From: Caballeronia glebae
GTDB lineage: Bacteria; Pseudomonadota; Gammaproteobacteria; Burkholderiales; Burkholderiaceae
NCBI RefSeq assembly: GCF_001545035.1
Contig: NZ_FCOJ02000010.1
Location: forward strand, 97,747-161,746
Length of the DNA: 64,000 nucleotides
Reading direction: 5' to 3'
Every line of letters starts with the position of its first letter. Position 1 is the first letter of the stretch. This document shows positions 29,036 through 38,595 of the stretch, piece by piece. The notes under the pieces are model-generated. The model was not told the DNA's origin. It saw only the letters and a list, made by a program, of their open reading frames with translations, and made no database searches. The position numbers and the translations under genes were made by a program.

Positions 29036-29944
29036 ATGGCAACGATCGGTTTCATCGGCCTCGGCATCATGGGCGCGCACATGGCGCGCAATCTCATCAA
29101 GGGCGGCCACAAGCTCGTCGTGAACGGCAAGTTTCCAGTGCCTGACGATATTCGCGCGCAGACGCAAGTCGTCGCGGACTCGACCGCGGTCGCGCAGGAA
29201 AGCGAAATCGTCATCACGATGGTGCCCGACACGCCCGATGTCGCCAATGTGCTGTTCGCCGATGACGGCATCGCGAAGGGTCTTACGAAGGGCAAGCTCG
29301 TGATCGACATGAGCTCGATCGCCCCGCTGGAGACGCAGGAGTTCGCGAAGAAGATCAACGCGCTCGGCTGCGACTACCTCGACGCACCGGTCTCCGGCGG
29401 CGAAGTCGGCGCGCGTGAAGCGACGCTCACGATCATGGTCGGCGGCCCGGAAAAGTCGTTCAACATCGCGAAGCCGCTGTTCGACCTGATGGGCAAGAAC
29501 ATTTCGCTCATCGGCGACAACGGCGCGGGTCAGACGTGCAAGGTCGCGAACCAGATCATCGTCGCGCTGAACATCGAGGCGGTCGGCGAAGCGCTGCTCT
29601 TCGCCGCACGCTCGGGCGCCGATCCGGAGCGCGTGCGCAAAGCTCTGATGGGCGGCTTTGCATCGTCGCGCATCCTCGAAGTGCATGGCGAGCGCATGAC
29701 GAAGCGAACGTTCGATCCGGGCTTCCGTATCGAACTGCATCAGAAGGACTTGAACCTCGCGCTCGACGGCGCGCGCAAGATGGGTCTCGCCCTGCCCCAC
29801 ACCGCGAGCGCGCAGCAACTCTTCAGCGTGTGCGCGGCGAACGGCGGCCGTGCGTGGGATCACTCGGCGCTCGTGCGTGCGCTCGAAATCATGTCGAACT
29901 TCCAGGTGGCCGAAGCGCCGCAGCAGACGAAAGCTGCTGCGTGA
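29036..29944 (+). CDS. glxR: 2-hydroxy-3-oxopropionate (tartronate semialdehyde) reductase
   Basis: A 302-residue beta-hydroxyacid dehydrogenase that reduces tartronate semialdehyde to glycerate. It shows the NAD(P) motif IGFIGLGIMGAHMARN, the substrate loop DAPVSGGEVGAREATL, the catalytic Lys in GQTCKVANQI, and the C-terminal KDLNLALDGARKMG. A strong ribosome site, AGGAGGAGC, precedes the ATG. It completes the pathway from two glyoxylates to glycerate begun by Gcl. Confidence 0.93.
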   Translation: MATIGFIGLGIMGAHMARNLIKGGHKLVVNGKFPVPDDIRAQTQVVADSTAVAQESEIVITMVPDTPDVANVLFADDGIAKGLTKGKLVIDMSSIAPLETQEFAKKINALGCDYLDAPVSGGEVGAREATLTIMVGGPEKSFNIAKPLFDLMGKNISLIGDNGAGQTCKVANQIIVALNIEAVGEALLFAARSGADPERVRKALMGGFASSRILEVHGERMTKRTFDPGFRIELHQKDLNLALDGARKMGLALPHTASAQQLFSVCAANGGRAWDHSALVRALEIMSNFQVAEAPQQTKAAA

Positions 29945-29968
29945 TTCGCATCACCTGAACCGTGGGGC

Positions 29969-29992
29969 GTCCCGCGTATGGGCACGCGGGAC
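29969..29992 (+). other. Hairpin after the gcl operon
   Basis: A perfect 9-bp stem GTCCCGCGT / ACGCGGGAC with a 6-nt loop lies 25 bp after the glxR stop. No T run follows. It may end the operon transcript with help, or protect its 3' end. The rest of 29993-30248 shows no gene; the kbp promoter should lie there. Confidence 0.5.
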
Positions 29993-30248
29993 AAATGCCG
30001 CTCTGGGCTGAGGGCGGCAAAGTGGGGTCCGAGAAGCGGCACCCGGCGGTGCGCCGGGTAAGCCTTGGTCGGTCAGACGGTTTGTCGTCGGGTGTCCGCG
30101 TCGGATTGTTGCAGTTTGCGTCCAACCGCCGAAGCGCGAGCGGTGCTACAAATCCTTTTGTTAAAACTCAGAACTATCTGGTGGACATCGCGACTAATCT
30201 GCCTAGACTTCGCGAGCCTTTACCACCGTTAATTAAGGAGTTGGAACA

Positions 30249-30743
30249 ATGGGAATCCTCAGTTTTATCAAGGAAGCAGGCGAAAAACTGTTCGGCGCAG
30301 CCACGCCGAGCGCGCAGGCGGCACCCGCTGCCGCGCCGGTGGATGTCGCCGCGCTGAACCAGAAAGCGGGCGAAGCCATCGCGACGTACATCCGTTCGCA
30401 AGGTCTCAACGCGGACAATCTCGATGTGAAATATGACGGTGCTTCGCACACGGTGAGCGTTTCGGGGCAGGCGCCAGATCAGGCCACGAAGGAAAAGATT
30501 CTCGTCGCGGCGGGTAACGTGCAGCACGTCGACAAGGTCGACGATCAACTGACCGTGCCGAATGCCGAACCCGAGTCGCAGTATTACACCGTCGCGTCAG
30601 GCGACAATCTCTGGAAGATCGCCGAGAAGTATTACGGCAATGGCTCGAAGAACGATGTCATCTTCGAAGCGAACAAGCCGATGCTGAAAAGCCCGGACAA
30701 GATTTATCCGGGACAGGTGCTGCGCATTCCGGCGGCGAACTGA
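30249..30743 (+). CDS. kbp: BON-LysM protein, potassium-binding protein Kbp family
   Basis: A 164-residue protein very close to E. coli Kbp (YgaU, 149 residues), which binds K+ in the cytoplasm. It begins MGILSFIKEAGEKLFG, has a BON domain at about 40-100 (including ATKEKILVAAGNVQHVDKV) and a LysM domain at 110-162 ending KPMLKSPDKIYPGQVLRIP, almost identical to Kbp. The extra length is an Ala/Pro-rich linker after residue 18. There is no signal peptide despite the LysM domain. AAGGAG precedes the start, and a terminator follows. Confidence 0.9.
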   Translation: MGILSFIKEAGEKLFGAATPSAQAAPAAAPVDVAALNQKAGEAIATYIRSQGLNADNLDVKYDGASHTVSVSGQAPDQATKEKILVAAGNVQHVDKVDDQLTVPNAEPESQYYTVASGDNLWKIAEKYYGNGSKNDVIFEANKPMLKSPDKIYPGQVLRIPAAN

Positions 30744-30762
30744 TTGTTCTTCGTTGCACTCG

Positions 30763-30790
30763 AAACGCGGACCCTTGGGTTCGCGTTTTT
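30763..30790 (+). terminator. Rho-independent terminator after kbp
   Basis: The stem AAACGCGGACCC pairs with GGGTTCGCGTTT (one G-T pair) around a tiny loop and runs into TTTTT. It lies about 20 bp after the kbp stop codon. Confidence 0.8.
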
Positions 30791-30913
30791 GATTTGTGGA
30801 TTGGGTTTGGCGGTTGTGTTTGACGCGTTGTTTGCGCTGCGAACGATGATAGGGCGCGCCACGTACGCGTAATCGCGCTGACATGCCTCGCCCCGATCGC
30901 AAGCTGGAAACGA

Positions 30914-32530
30914 CTACGCAATTGCTACGTCATCGGCATTCACTTCCTTCGCGTTGGCATAGTACTTCTTGCTATCGCAATAGACGCCGCGCGGATCGTA
31001 AAGCGCACACGGCCATGACGTAAAATGCGCGACTGAATCGTGGACATGTTCGGCAAGCAAACCGTCAACGGCGGCTGGCGAACCCGCGCGATCATCCCAA
31101 GCGCTGAGAATCAGGCCCTCGTATGCGGTGCGCTTGCGCGGTTCCGGCGGCGGCCAATCGCGGTCGCCAGCACGATGTTCTACCGGATGACGAAGGAACG
31201 CAACGCGTTGCACAAGTCGCCGTTGCTCGCGAAGCAGTTGCGCCGCTTGCTCACTCGGATCGGACGGGACTTCATAGTCCCATTGGTTGTCACCGCATTT
31301 CGGATGGTCGGCATCGGTCGCCGCAGGGACCGCGGCGCATTTTGCCGCACTGACCTTGCCGTACAACCGACCAAGCACGCGAAAGTCATTCGGCTGACGT
31401 TCCAGCGCGCTGCGCCATTGGAACTGCACGCGACGATGCACTTGAATCAAGGCTTCAACGTCACCGCCCTCTGACGCAGGCAACGCAGCCATATACTCCC
31501 GGTATAAATGTACAACCGGCTCGTCATCGACGAGCGCGTAGTCTGCCCCTACGTCCTCTTTCATCTGCGAGGGTAACTTAAGAGGCACGCCCGCGCGCAC
31601 GGCATCAGCGAGCATGTGCCGCAGCGGTATACGTGCGAGCATATTGCTGCGTCCTTGTTCGTCCGGTGCGTATCCGCCACCTACATCAGAATGCACGCCG
31701 GGATAGACGACTTCCTCGCAGTTCGCTGGATAGGTTCGATCGACCCTCACAGAATCGAGTGGAAAGGCTGCCCGCACTTCATGTGCAGCGACGTAGTGCA
31801 CGCAACGTTCAACTTCGGGTGGAATTGCCAGTTCGCTCGCCCAGCCAAGATGCCGTGAAGGGCCGCCAACAGATGCGACCGTATCGAACAATCCCATGAA
31901 ATTGATACGCAGCGGGACACGTTCGCCATTGGGCGCAACCCATATCAGGCCAGTTTCCGTGCGCTCACAATTCTTATCGATCAGCTTGCGTACGAATGCG
32001 CGGGCTTCAGTCGCGCCGCGCGAAAAGCCAAAAATTGCAACGCTGATGTACTGCATGCATTTCCACGACGCTGAACTCCAGTCGATTTTGAGGATGCGCG
32101 AGAATTCAGCCAGCGCATATTCGATACGCACATCGCCGCCAACGGCCAATCCAAGCCCCAGATTTCCACCTTTGTCGTCGGCTAGCTTATCCGTGTACCC
32201 AATGAGTTTGGGAAACTTGAACGGCGTGCCGACACCAGATATATAGCGTTTGCTCGCATGTCGTCCGGCGCGGTCTTCGCTCGCAAGGTTGAACAACTTG
32301 GCAACATTCGAGAGTCGGCCTAGGGGATCATCTATTTCGAGGTTGTTTCCTGTACCATCGAAAAAAAATGAAAGCTTCGGATAGACACGGCACTTTGCAT
32401 CGTCGAGTCGCAGTGGCCCTGCTTTATTCAACGGGGAAAACCGATCCTGTGCGATTTTCTCTCCGCCCTGAAATGCTGCGTGTCTAAGGCCCTCATCGGT
32501 GATCGGCGCACCGGCTTGTCTGACAGTCAT
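30914..32530 (-). CDS. Tle1-type phospholipase effector (DUF2235), probable T6SS substrate
   Basis: A 538-residue alpha/beta-hydrolase of the DUF2235 family, which includes the Tle1 antibacterial lipases delivered by type VI secretion. It has LSFFFDGTGNN near residue 52, the nucleophile elbow GFSRGA (Gly-x-Ser-x-Gly) near 168, GLFDTVASVGG with a conserved Asp, and HSDVGGGY with a conserved His. It has no signal peptide, so any export would depend on a T6SS. No VgrG, Hcp or PAAR gene is in the window. The lipoprotein gene 18 bp upstream probably encodes immunity. The local base composition is less GC-rich than that of its neighbours. Confidence 0.85.
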   Translation of the reverse strand: MTVRQAGAPITDEGLRHAAFQGGEKIAQDRFSPLNKAGPLRLDDAKCRVYPKLSFFFDGTGNNLEIDDPLGRLSNVAKLFNLASEDRAGRHASKRYISGVGTPFKFPKLIGYTDKLADDKGGNLGLGLAVGGDVRIEYALAEFSRILKIDWSSASWKCMQYISVAIFGFSRGATEARAFVRKLIDKNCERTETGLIWVAPNGERVPLRINFMGLFDTVASVGGPSRHLGWASELAIPPEVERCVHYVAAHEVRAAFPLDSVRVDRTYPANCEEVVYPGVHSDVGGGYAPDEQGRSNMLARIPLRHMLADAVRAGVPLKLPSQMKEDVGADYALVDDEPVVHLYREYMAALPASEGGDVEALIQVHRRVQFQWRSALERQPNDFRVLGRLYGKVSAAKCAAVPAATDADHPKCGDNQWDYEVPSDPSEQAAQLLREQRRLVQRVAFLRHPVEHRAGDRDWPPPEPRKRTAYEGLILSAWDDRAGSPAAVDGLLAEHVHDSVAHFTSWPCALYDPRGVYCDSKKYYANAKEVNADDVAIA

Positions 32531-32548
32531 ACGAATGGACTCTGATTG

Positions 32549-33085
32549 TTATTTGTCGGCGCACGCAAAAGCAGATGGCGAGAACGCCAAATCGACCGTA
32601 TCTAAGTCTCGCAGAATGACGCACAGATACGCGTCGTCCTTGCTCATATCCGGATCACTGTGCGGGCCCACAGCAGGGAAATGCGCAATCACCTCACGCC
32701 GCTCCCGCTTTTTCAGAATGATCTTGGTCTGCGGATCCGATTCCTGTCCCCATGTCCACCGAACCGTGACAGGCCGACTCCAGCGTTTTAAGCCTGGATA
32801 GCAGCAACTTGCCGATCCGCCGCCGCTTTGTTCATCTACGTCTCCCGCCCAATACTTGTCCACGAAGATGCCCACCGCATAGCGGTCTGTGTGATTGATC
32901 GGCACGATGCTCAAGGCTTTGCCTTCGCCGTCAAAGGGATCGTCAGGCATTGCGCCTCCGGCGCATGCCGACAGCGTGAGCAAGGCCAATCCGGTGAGGA
33001 CGGTAGCGCGAGCGAATCTGAGCCGTCCTTTTTCGCCGCCAGCTCTGCGAACCCGGACTGGATGAATCAGATGATCCCGGTGCAT
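32549..33085 (-). CDS. DUF3304-like lipoprotein, probable immunity protein for the adjacent Tle1 lipase
   Basis: A 178-residue protein with a lipoprotein signal (ALLTLSAC, Cys at about residue 41) and a domain resembling DUF3304: PINHTDRYAVGIFVDKYWAGD, SCCYPGLKRWSRPVTVRW and DAYLCVILRD. Periplasmic lipoproteins next to DUF2235 lipases are the usual immunity arrangement, because Tle1 enzymes attack the membrane from the periplasm. The annotated start gives a long N-region of about 25 residues, so the true start may be a downstream GTG. It precedes the lipase gene by 18 bp, so the two are cotranscribed. Confidence 0.75.
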   Translation of the reverse strand: MHRDHLIHPVRVRRAGGEKGRLRFARATVLTGLALLTLSACAGGAMPDDPFDGEGKALSIVPINHTDRYAVGIFVDKYWAGDVDEQSGGGSASCCYPGLKRWSRPVTVRWTWGQESDPQTKIILKKRERREVIAHFPAVGPHSDPDMSKDDAYLCVILRDLDTVDLAFSPSAFACADK

Positions 33086-33642
33086 TCAATTATCCGTTTT
33101 TGTTCAATACAACTATGCAGGTCACTTGCCTTGAAATCGACCGACTTCGTTCGTAATGCTAATGCGGCGGGTGATTTAATTTTTTAAATTTTTGTCAAAT
33201 ACCTTCTGCGCTTACTCGTGATGCCGTGGACGGAGCGCACAGGTGCCGTTGCACACGGACGGCTGGAGATATCAAGCACAACAATCCATGCTGCGCGCAC
33301 GCGATGACCCGGTGCTTGCAACCGGTTCGCTGGACGACTCTTGACTCGCGCGCTAGCGGTCGCGTTTGCGTCTAATCGCGCCGGCATGTTCGGTCATGGC
33401 AGACCCAATTCGATTGCTTCGTCGAAGAATGCGCCGTGACCGTCGCTGTGCAAGACGTGTCAGAAGATGACTCTTGCTGAACGTCGCGCGACATAATCGC
33501 GCAAGTAAGCGAATTTATAAGTCATGTTATCGCGCATAACTTTGCCGATAGCCACGCAGTTTTTCTCTTTGATATTTCTTCTCGTTTGAGCTTCAAATCA
33601 GGAATTCACGAACGACGAAACGAACCACGCGCGAACGCCAAA
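33086..33642. other. Unassigned AT-rich intergenic stretch
   Basis: These 557 bp hold no gene I can support. The part near 33160-33200 is strongly AT-rich, and an inverted repeat GTTAT-CGCGC-ATAAC sits at 33526-33540. Short frames (for example a 67-codon one on the minus strand at 33184-33387) have no recognisable product. Together with the lipase-immunity pair, it forms an AT-richer patch between ordinary core genes, suggesting insertion or decay. Confidence 0.5.
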
Positions 33643-34635
33643 TCAATACACATCGAAAACACGCTGCAGATCCCGCACCTGCGAACCCAGCGCGAGCATC
33701 AACAGCACGCGCGCCTTGTACGGATTGAGCGTGCCGGCACTGACGGTGCCAAGCGCGTCATCATTGGCTGCGCCGTTGCGCATCACATGACCCGAGCCCA
33801 CGCGCGACGCACGCACCACCGCGACGCCCCGCTTCACCGCATCGGCGAGCGCCTGCGTAAGCGTCGCGTGCATCGAGCCGTTCCCCGTGCCCGCAACGAC
33901 GATGCCGCGTGCGCCCGCCGCGACGAGCGCATCGACCATCACGCGCGATGCATCCGAGTAGCTCGCGACGATCTCGACCATCGGCCATTGCCCGGTCGCG
34001 AAAAACTCGCTCGCCGTGGTATGCGGCCGCATGACCGTGCGCTGGAACTCGACGCGTCCGTCCTGCACGAAGCCGAGCGCGCCGGTTTCGGGCGAGCGGA
34101 ATGCATCCACGGCATAGGTGCTCGTCTTGGTGACATCGCGCGCGCTGTGAATCTGATTGTTGAAAGCGACGAGCACGCCCTTGCCCACCGCGTCCTTCGA
34201 CGCCGCGACCGTCACCGCGTTGAGCAGATTCAACGGACCATCGGCGGAAAGCGCGGTCGATGGACGCATCGCCGCGGTCAGCACGACGGGCTTCGCGCTC
34301 TTCACCGTGAGATGCAGCAAGTACGCGGTTTCTTCGAGCGTATCGGTGCCGTGCGTGACGACGACGCCATCGATATCGTCGCGTGCGAGCAGTTCATCGA
34401 TGCGTTTCGCGAGCTGAGTCCACAGCGTGGCGCTCATGTCCTTGCTGTCGATGCTCGCGATCTGTTCAGCGTGGATTTGCGCGACGGAGCCGAGCGCGGG
34501 CACGGCGTCGAGCAGCTTGTCGACGCCGACCACGCCCGCCTTGTAGCCAGCTGTCTTCGACGCGTCGCCCGCCGATCCGGCGATGGTGCCGCCCGTCGCG
34601 AGCACGGCGATACGAGGTAGGGAAGAGGTGTTCAT
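33643..34635 (-). CDS. L-asparaginase
   Basis: A 330-residue asparaginase/glutaminase-family enzyme that hydrolyses asparagine to aspartate and ammonia. Both active-site threonine motifs are visible: VLATGGTIAGS near residue 11 and VVTHGTDTLEETAYLL near 93; SALSADGPLNLLNA and GTGNGSMH are further family blocks. No signal peptide is seen, so it is probably cytoplasmic even though its sequence resembles the type II group; I therefore give no ansA/ansB symbol. It lies between the unassigned patch and cysB, with 42 bp to cysB on the same strand. Confidence 0.92.
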   Translation of the reverse strand: MNTSSLPRIAVLATGGTIAGSAGDASKTAGYKAGVVGVDKLLDAVPALGSVAQIHAEQIASIDSKDMSATLWTQLAKRIDELLARDDIDGVVVTHGTDTLEETAYLLHLTVKSAKPVVLTAAMRPSTALSADGPLNLLNAVTVAASKDAVGKGVLVAFNNQIHSARDVTKTSTYAVDAFRSPETGALGFVQDGRVEFQRTVMRPHTTASEFFATGQWPMVEIVASYSDASRVMVDALVAAGARGIVVAGTGNGSMHATLTQALADAVKRGVAVVRASRVGSGHVMRNGAANDDALGTVSAGTLNPYKARVLLMLALGSQVRDLQRVFDVY

Positions 34636-34677
34636 GCCGGCGATTGTAAATCAGCCGGCATCCGCATTACGCGGGAA

Positions 34678-35604
34678 TCAGACCGGCTCGCGAAGCTGGG
34701 CCGCGATCTGCGCCTCGTCGAGTTGCGGCGCGAACATTTCGATCAGCCGGTAAGCGTACGCACGCAGGAACGCGCCCTTGCGCAGGCCGACACGCGTCGT
34801 GCTCGCCTCGAACAAATGCTGCGTGTCGAGCGCGACGAGTTCGGTGTCGCGCTTTGCGTCATACGCCATCGCCGCAACGATGCCGATGCCCATGCCCAGT
34901 TCGACATACGTCTTGATGACGTCGGCGTCGATCGCCGTCAGCACGATGTCGGGAATCGCGCCCGCGCTCGCGAACGCCTGATCGACGTGCGAACGGCCGG
35001 TGAAATCGTTGTCGTAGGTGACGATCGGATATTCCGCGATCTGTTCGAGCGTGATGTTCTCGTGCCCGACGAGCGGGTGATCCTTCGGCACCACGACCGT
35101 GTGATGCCACGAGTAGCACGGGAATGTGACGATGTCCGGATAACGGTCGAGCGCTTCGGTCGAAATGCCGATATCCGCTTCGCCGTTGATGATCATTTGC
35201 GCGATCTGCTGCGGACTGCCCTGACGCAGCGCGAGATGCACCTTCGGGTACACCTCGGTGAACTTGCGGATGACCTTCGGCAACGCATAACGTGCCTGCG
35301 TGTGCGTCGTCGCAACCACGAGATGGCCGTTGTCCTGATCCGCGAACTGGCGCGCGACGCGCCGCAGGTTCTCGGCATCGAGCAGCATGCGCTCGATCAG
35401 CTGATGCACTTCCTTGCCCGGCTCCGTGAGTCCCGTGAGACGCTTGCCGCGGCGAATGAAGATATCGACGCCGAGTTCGTCTTCGAGATCCTTGATCTGC
35501 TTCGACACGCCCGACTGGGACGTATAGAGCACATTGGCGACCTCCGTCAGGTTCATGTTCTGACGCACGGCCTCGCGCACGAAGCGCAATTGCTGAAAAT
35601 TCAT
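34678..35604 (-). CDS. cysB: CysB-type LysR regulator of sulfur assimilation
   Basis: A 308-residue LTTR very close to CysB: MNFQQLRFVREAVRQNMNLTEVA, then SQSGVSKQIKDLEDELGVDIFIRRGKR, and an effector domain with TTHTQARYALP, the sulfate/acetylserine-binding region known in CysB. CysB activates sulfate uptake and cysteine genes in response to O-acetylserine. It is the last gene downstream of sbp-cysT-cysW-cysA, 34 bp after cysA, so it may be cotranscribed with the operon it controls. Cbl is an alternative identity. Confidence 0.88.
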   Translation of the reverse strand: MNFQQLRFVREAVRQNMNLTEVANVLYTSQSGVSKQIKDLEDELGVDIFIRRGKRLTGLTEPGKEVHQLIERMLLDAENLRRVARQFADQDNGHLVVATTHTQARYALPKVIRKFTEVYPKVHLALRQGSPQQIAQMIINGEADIGISTEALDRYPDIVTFPCYSWHHTVVVPKDHPLVGHENITLEQIAEYPIVTYDNDFTGRSHVDQAFASAGAIPDIVLTAIDADVIKTYVELGMGIGIVAAMAYDAKRDTELVALDTQHLFEASTTRVGLRKGAFLRAYAYRLIEMFAPQLDEAQIAAQLREPV

Positions 35605-35638
35605 GTGAATCTCTCCGTGATGCTTTTATGTTGTTATG

Positions 35639-36709
35639 TCATTGCGCCGATGACGGGGCCGGAAACACGCGCAGCGCGCGCGGCACGGCCGTCACGCCAT
35701 CGCCGATATCGAGCCTGAGCGCGCGCCATGCCTCGCGATCCAGTTCCGCCTCGATCACGCCGCCCGCGCTGCCTTCGAGTTCGACGCGCACCGAGCCGCC
35801 CAGCGTCACGACGCGCCGCACGTCCACCACGATGCCGTCGCGATGCGTGCCGTCGGCGGGATACAGCGCGAGATCGTGCGGACGCACATAGGCGAGCGCC
35901 CGGCCGCTGAAATGCGCCTGAGCCGCGATCGGGCTCGTGGCGCCATCGACGATGAAGCCGCGCGCATCGACCTCGCCCTGCAGCCGGTTGGCCGCGCCGA
36001 GGAACTCGTAGACGAACGACGTCTGCGGATGATCGTACACGTCTTGCGGGCTGCCGACCTGCTCCACGCGGCCGTGATTCATCACGACGATCCGATCCGC
36101 CACTTCGAGCGCTTCTTCCTGATCGTGCGTGACGAAGAGCGTCGAGATATGCAGATCGTCGTGCAGACGGCGCAGCCAGCTACGCAGTTCCTTGCGCACT
36201 TTGGCGTCGAGCGCGCCGAACGGCTCGTCGAGCAGCAGCACTTTAGGTTCGACGGCGAGCGCTCGCGCGAGCGCGATGCGCTGCCGCTGCCCGCCCGAGA
36301 GTTCCGACGGAAAGCGCTCCGCGAGCCAGTCGAGTTGCACGAGCTTAAGCAATTCATGCACTTTTTCGCGAATCACGGCTTCGCTCGGACGTTCGCGGCG
36401 CGGCTTCACGCGCAGGCCGAACGCGACGTTTTCGAACACGGTCATGTGCCGGAACAGCGCGTAATGCTGGAACACGAAGCCGACCTGACGCTCGCGCGCG
36501 CCGACTGCCGCGACGTCTTCGCCATGCAGCACGACTTGTCCCGCGTCGGCGAATTCGAGGCCCGCGATCACGCGCAGCAGCGTGGTCTTGCCGCAACCGG
36601 AAGGGCCGAGCAGCGCGACGAGTTCGCCCGCCGGAAAGTCGAGCGTGACGTTGTCGAGCGCGGTGAAATTGCCGAAGCGTTTTTGCAGATTGCGAACGAT
36701 GATGCTCAT
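35639..36709 (-). CDS. cysA: Sulfate/thiosulfate ABC transporter ATP-binding protein CysA
   Basis: A 356-residue ABC ATPase with Walker [10 protein letters not shown] (about residue 35), signature [15 protein letters not shown], Walker [13 protein letters not shown] and the H-loop [13 protein letters not shown]. The C-terminal 110 residues form a TOBE-like regulatory domain ([11 protein letters not shown]). It energises sulfate uptake through CysT-CysW. It lies 15 bp after cysW and 34 bp before cysB in the same operon. Confidence 0.95.
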   Translation of the reverse strand: MSIIVRNLQKRFGNFTALDNVTLDFPAGELVALLGPSGCGKTTLLRVIAGLEFADAGQVVLHGEDVAAVGARERQVGFVFQHYALFRHMTVFENVAFGLRVKPRRERPSEAVIREKVHELLKLVQLDWLAERFPSELSGGQRQRIALARALAVEPKVLLLDEPFGALDAKVRKELRSWLRRLHDDLHISTLFVTHDQEEALEVADRIVVMNHGRVEQVGSPQDVYDHPQTSFVYEFLGAANRLQGEVDARGFIVDGATSPIAAQAHFSGRALAYVRPHDLALYPADGTHRDGIVVDVRRVVTLGGSVRVELEGSAGGVIEAELDREAWRALRLDIGDGVTAVPRALRVFPAPSSAQ

Positions 36710-36724
36710 GATGTTATCGGCCTC

Positions 36725-37621
36725 TCAATTCTGTGCGGTGGCTTGGGCGGCGGTGAATGCTTGCGACATGCGCCGCTCCGCGAGGAGTTTCAGCGCGAGC
36801 GTCACGAGCGCGAGCAGCGCCAGCAGCGACGCCACCGCGAACGCAGCCGAGAAGTTGTATTCGTTGTAGAGAATTTCGACGTGCAGCGGCATCGTGTCGG
36901 TCTGTCCGCGAATATGACCCGACACCACCGACACCGCGCCGAACTCGCCCATCGCGCGCGCGTTGCAGAGAATCACGCCGTAGAGCAGACCCCACTTCAC
37001 GTTGGGCAGCGTCACGCGCCGGAAGATCTGCCAGCCCGATGCGCCGAGCACGTGCGCCGCTTCCTCTTCATCGTTGCCTTGCGCCTGCATCAGCGGAATC
37101 AGTTCGCGCGCGACGAACGGGAACGTCACGAAGATCGTCGCCAGCACGATGCCCGGCACCGCGAAGATGATCTGCACGTCGTGTGCGGCGAGCCACGGGC
37201 CGAACCAGCCTTGCGCGCCGAACATCAGCACGTAGACGAGACCGGAGATCACCGGCGACACCGAAAACGGCAAGTCGATGAGCGTGGTGAGCAGCGCCTT
37301 GCCGCGAAACTCGAACTTCGCGATCGCCCACGACGCCGCCAGCCCGAAGACGACATTCAGTGGCACGGCGATCGCGGCGGTGATCAGCGTGAGCTTGATC
37401 GCGGACCACGCGTCGGGGTCCTTCAGCGACTCGAAGTAATAGTCGACGCCTTTCGCGAACGCCTGCACGAACACCGCGACGAGCGGCACGACGAGAAAGA
37501 ACGCGAGAAACGCGAGCGCGATGCCGGTCAGCAGCCAGCGCACGGCGCGCGGCTCGGTGACGGGATTCAGGCCGTGCGTATCGCGCTGTGTCGTCGTTTG
37601 CAACGGAAGCACCTTGCTCAT
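36725..37621 (-). CDS. cysW: Sulfate ABC transporter permease CysW
   Basis: A 298-residue inner membrane permease with about six TM helices and the EAA loop ([22 protein letters not shown]) that docks on Cys[26 protein letters not shown] is typical of CysW. I start at the ATG at 37621, which overlaps the cysT stop codon (ATGA), rather than at the upstream in-frame ATG that would add 39 residues antisense-like in character. It pairs with CysT to form the channel. Confidence 0.95.
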   Translation of the reverse strand: MSKVLPLQTTTQRDTHGLNPVTEPRAVRWLLTGIALAFLAFFLVVPLVAVFVQAFAKGVDYYFESLKDPDAWSAIKLTLITAAIAVPLNVVFGLAASWAIAKFEFRGKALLTTLIDLPFSVSPVISGLVYVLMFGAQGWFGPWLAAHDVQIIFAVPGIVLATIFVTFPFVARELIPLMQAQGNDEEEAAHVLGASGWQIFRRVTLPNVKWGLLYGVILCNARAMGEFGAVSVVSGHIRGQTDTMPLHVEILYNEYNFSAAFAVASLLALLALVTLALKLLAERRMSQAFTAAQATAQN

Positions 37622-38502
37622 ACCGTTTCTCCCGCTGCCAGCGCGACCTTGACAGGCGCTGCGCCCGTCTTGCCCGTGCGCCGTTGCAACCACCATTGCA
37701 GCGTGTTGATGAGGAGCAGCATCAGGAACGATACGCACAACATCACGACGGCCAGCGCGGTCGCGCCGGCGTAGTCGTACTGTTCGAGCTTGGTGATGAT
37801 GAGCAGCGACGTGATCTCCGACTTCATCGGCACATTGCCCGCGATGAAGATCACCGAGCCGTACTCACCCAACGCGCGCGCGAACGCGAGCGCGAAGCCG
37901 GTCAGGAGCGCCGGAAAGAGCGAAGGCAACACGACACGGCGGAACGTGAGCCAGCGCGTGGCCCCGAGGCACGCGGCGGCTTCTTCCTGTTCGCGCTCGA
38001 AGTCTTCGAGCACCGGCTGCACCGTGCGCACGACGAAAGGCAAGCCGATGAACGTCAGCGCGACGAGCACGCCGAGCGGCGTGAACGCGACCTTGATGCC
38101 GAGCGGCGCGAGATATTGCCCGATCCAGCCATTGCCCGCATAGACCGCGGCGAGCGAGATGCCGGCGACCGACGTCGGCAGCGCGAACGGCAGATCGACG
38201 ATGGCATCGACGATCCGCTTGAACGGAAAGGTGTAGCGCACGAGCACCCACGCGACGAGAAAGCCGAACACCGCGTTGATGAGCGCGCCGCCGAGGGCCG
38301 CACCAAATGTGAGCCGATACGACGCAAGCACGCGCGGCGACGTCACCGCGCGCACGAACTGCGCCCAGTCGAGCGTCGCCGTCTTCGCGAAGGTCGCGGC
38401 AAGCGGAATCAGCACCACGAGGCTCAAATACGCCACCGTGATGCCGAGCGTCAGGCCGAAACCGGGCAGCGCGCTCGGCTTCCTGAATGTGAAGGTCGTC
38501 AT
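37618..38502 (-). CDS. cysT: Sulfate ABC transporter permease CysT (CysU)
   Basis: A 294-residue inner membrane permease with six predicted TM helices and the EAA loop ([21 protein letters not shown]). [20 protein letters not shown] is characteristic of CysT/CysU. It lies 93 bp downstream of sbp and overlaps cysW by 4 bp, giving the usual sbp-cysT-cysW-cysA order. Confidence 0.95.
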   Translation of the reverse strand: MTTFTFRKPSALPGFGLTLGITVAYLSLVVLIPLAATFAKTATLDWAQFVRAVTSPRVLASYRLTFGAALGGALINAVFGFLVAWVLVRYTFPFKRIVDAIVDLPFALPTSVAGISLAAVYAGNGWIGQYLAPLGIKVAFTPLGVLVALTFIGLPFVVRTVQPVLEDFEREQEEAAACLGATRWLTFRRVVLPSLFPALLTGFALAFARALGEYGSVIFIAGNVPMKSEITSLLIITKLEQYDYAGATALAVVMLCVSFLMLLLINTLQWWLQRRTGKTGAAPVKVALAAGETV

Positions 38503-38595
38503 CCTTGATTCGTCCTTTTTGCGCGCGGGGTCGGCGCGCGTGGCTGCCTGGGGCGCGCGGCGTCATTGACGCGCCGCGTCGCCCGCCTCTTGCGC

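Noticed and set aside
30914..33085. A full T6SS cluster around the lipase
   Set aside because: No tss, hcp, vgrG or PAAR gene is seen anywhere in the window.
33184..33387. 67-codon minus-strand frame in the AT-rich patch
   Set aside because: No ribosome site, no family features and an irregular composition; could be decayed sequence but cannot be supported as a gene.
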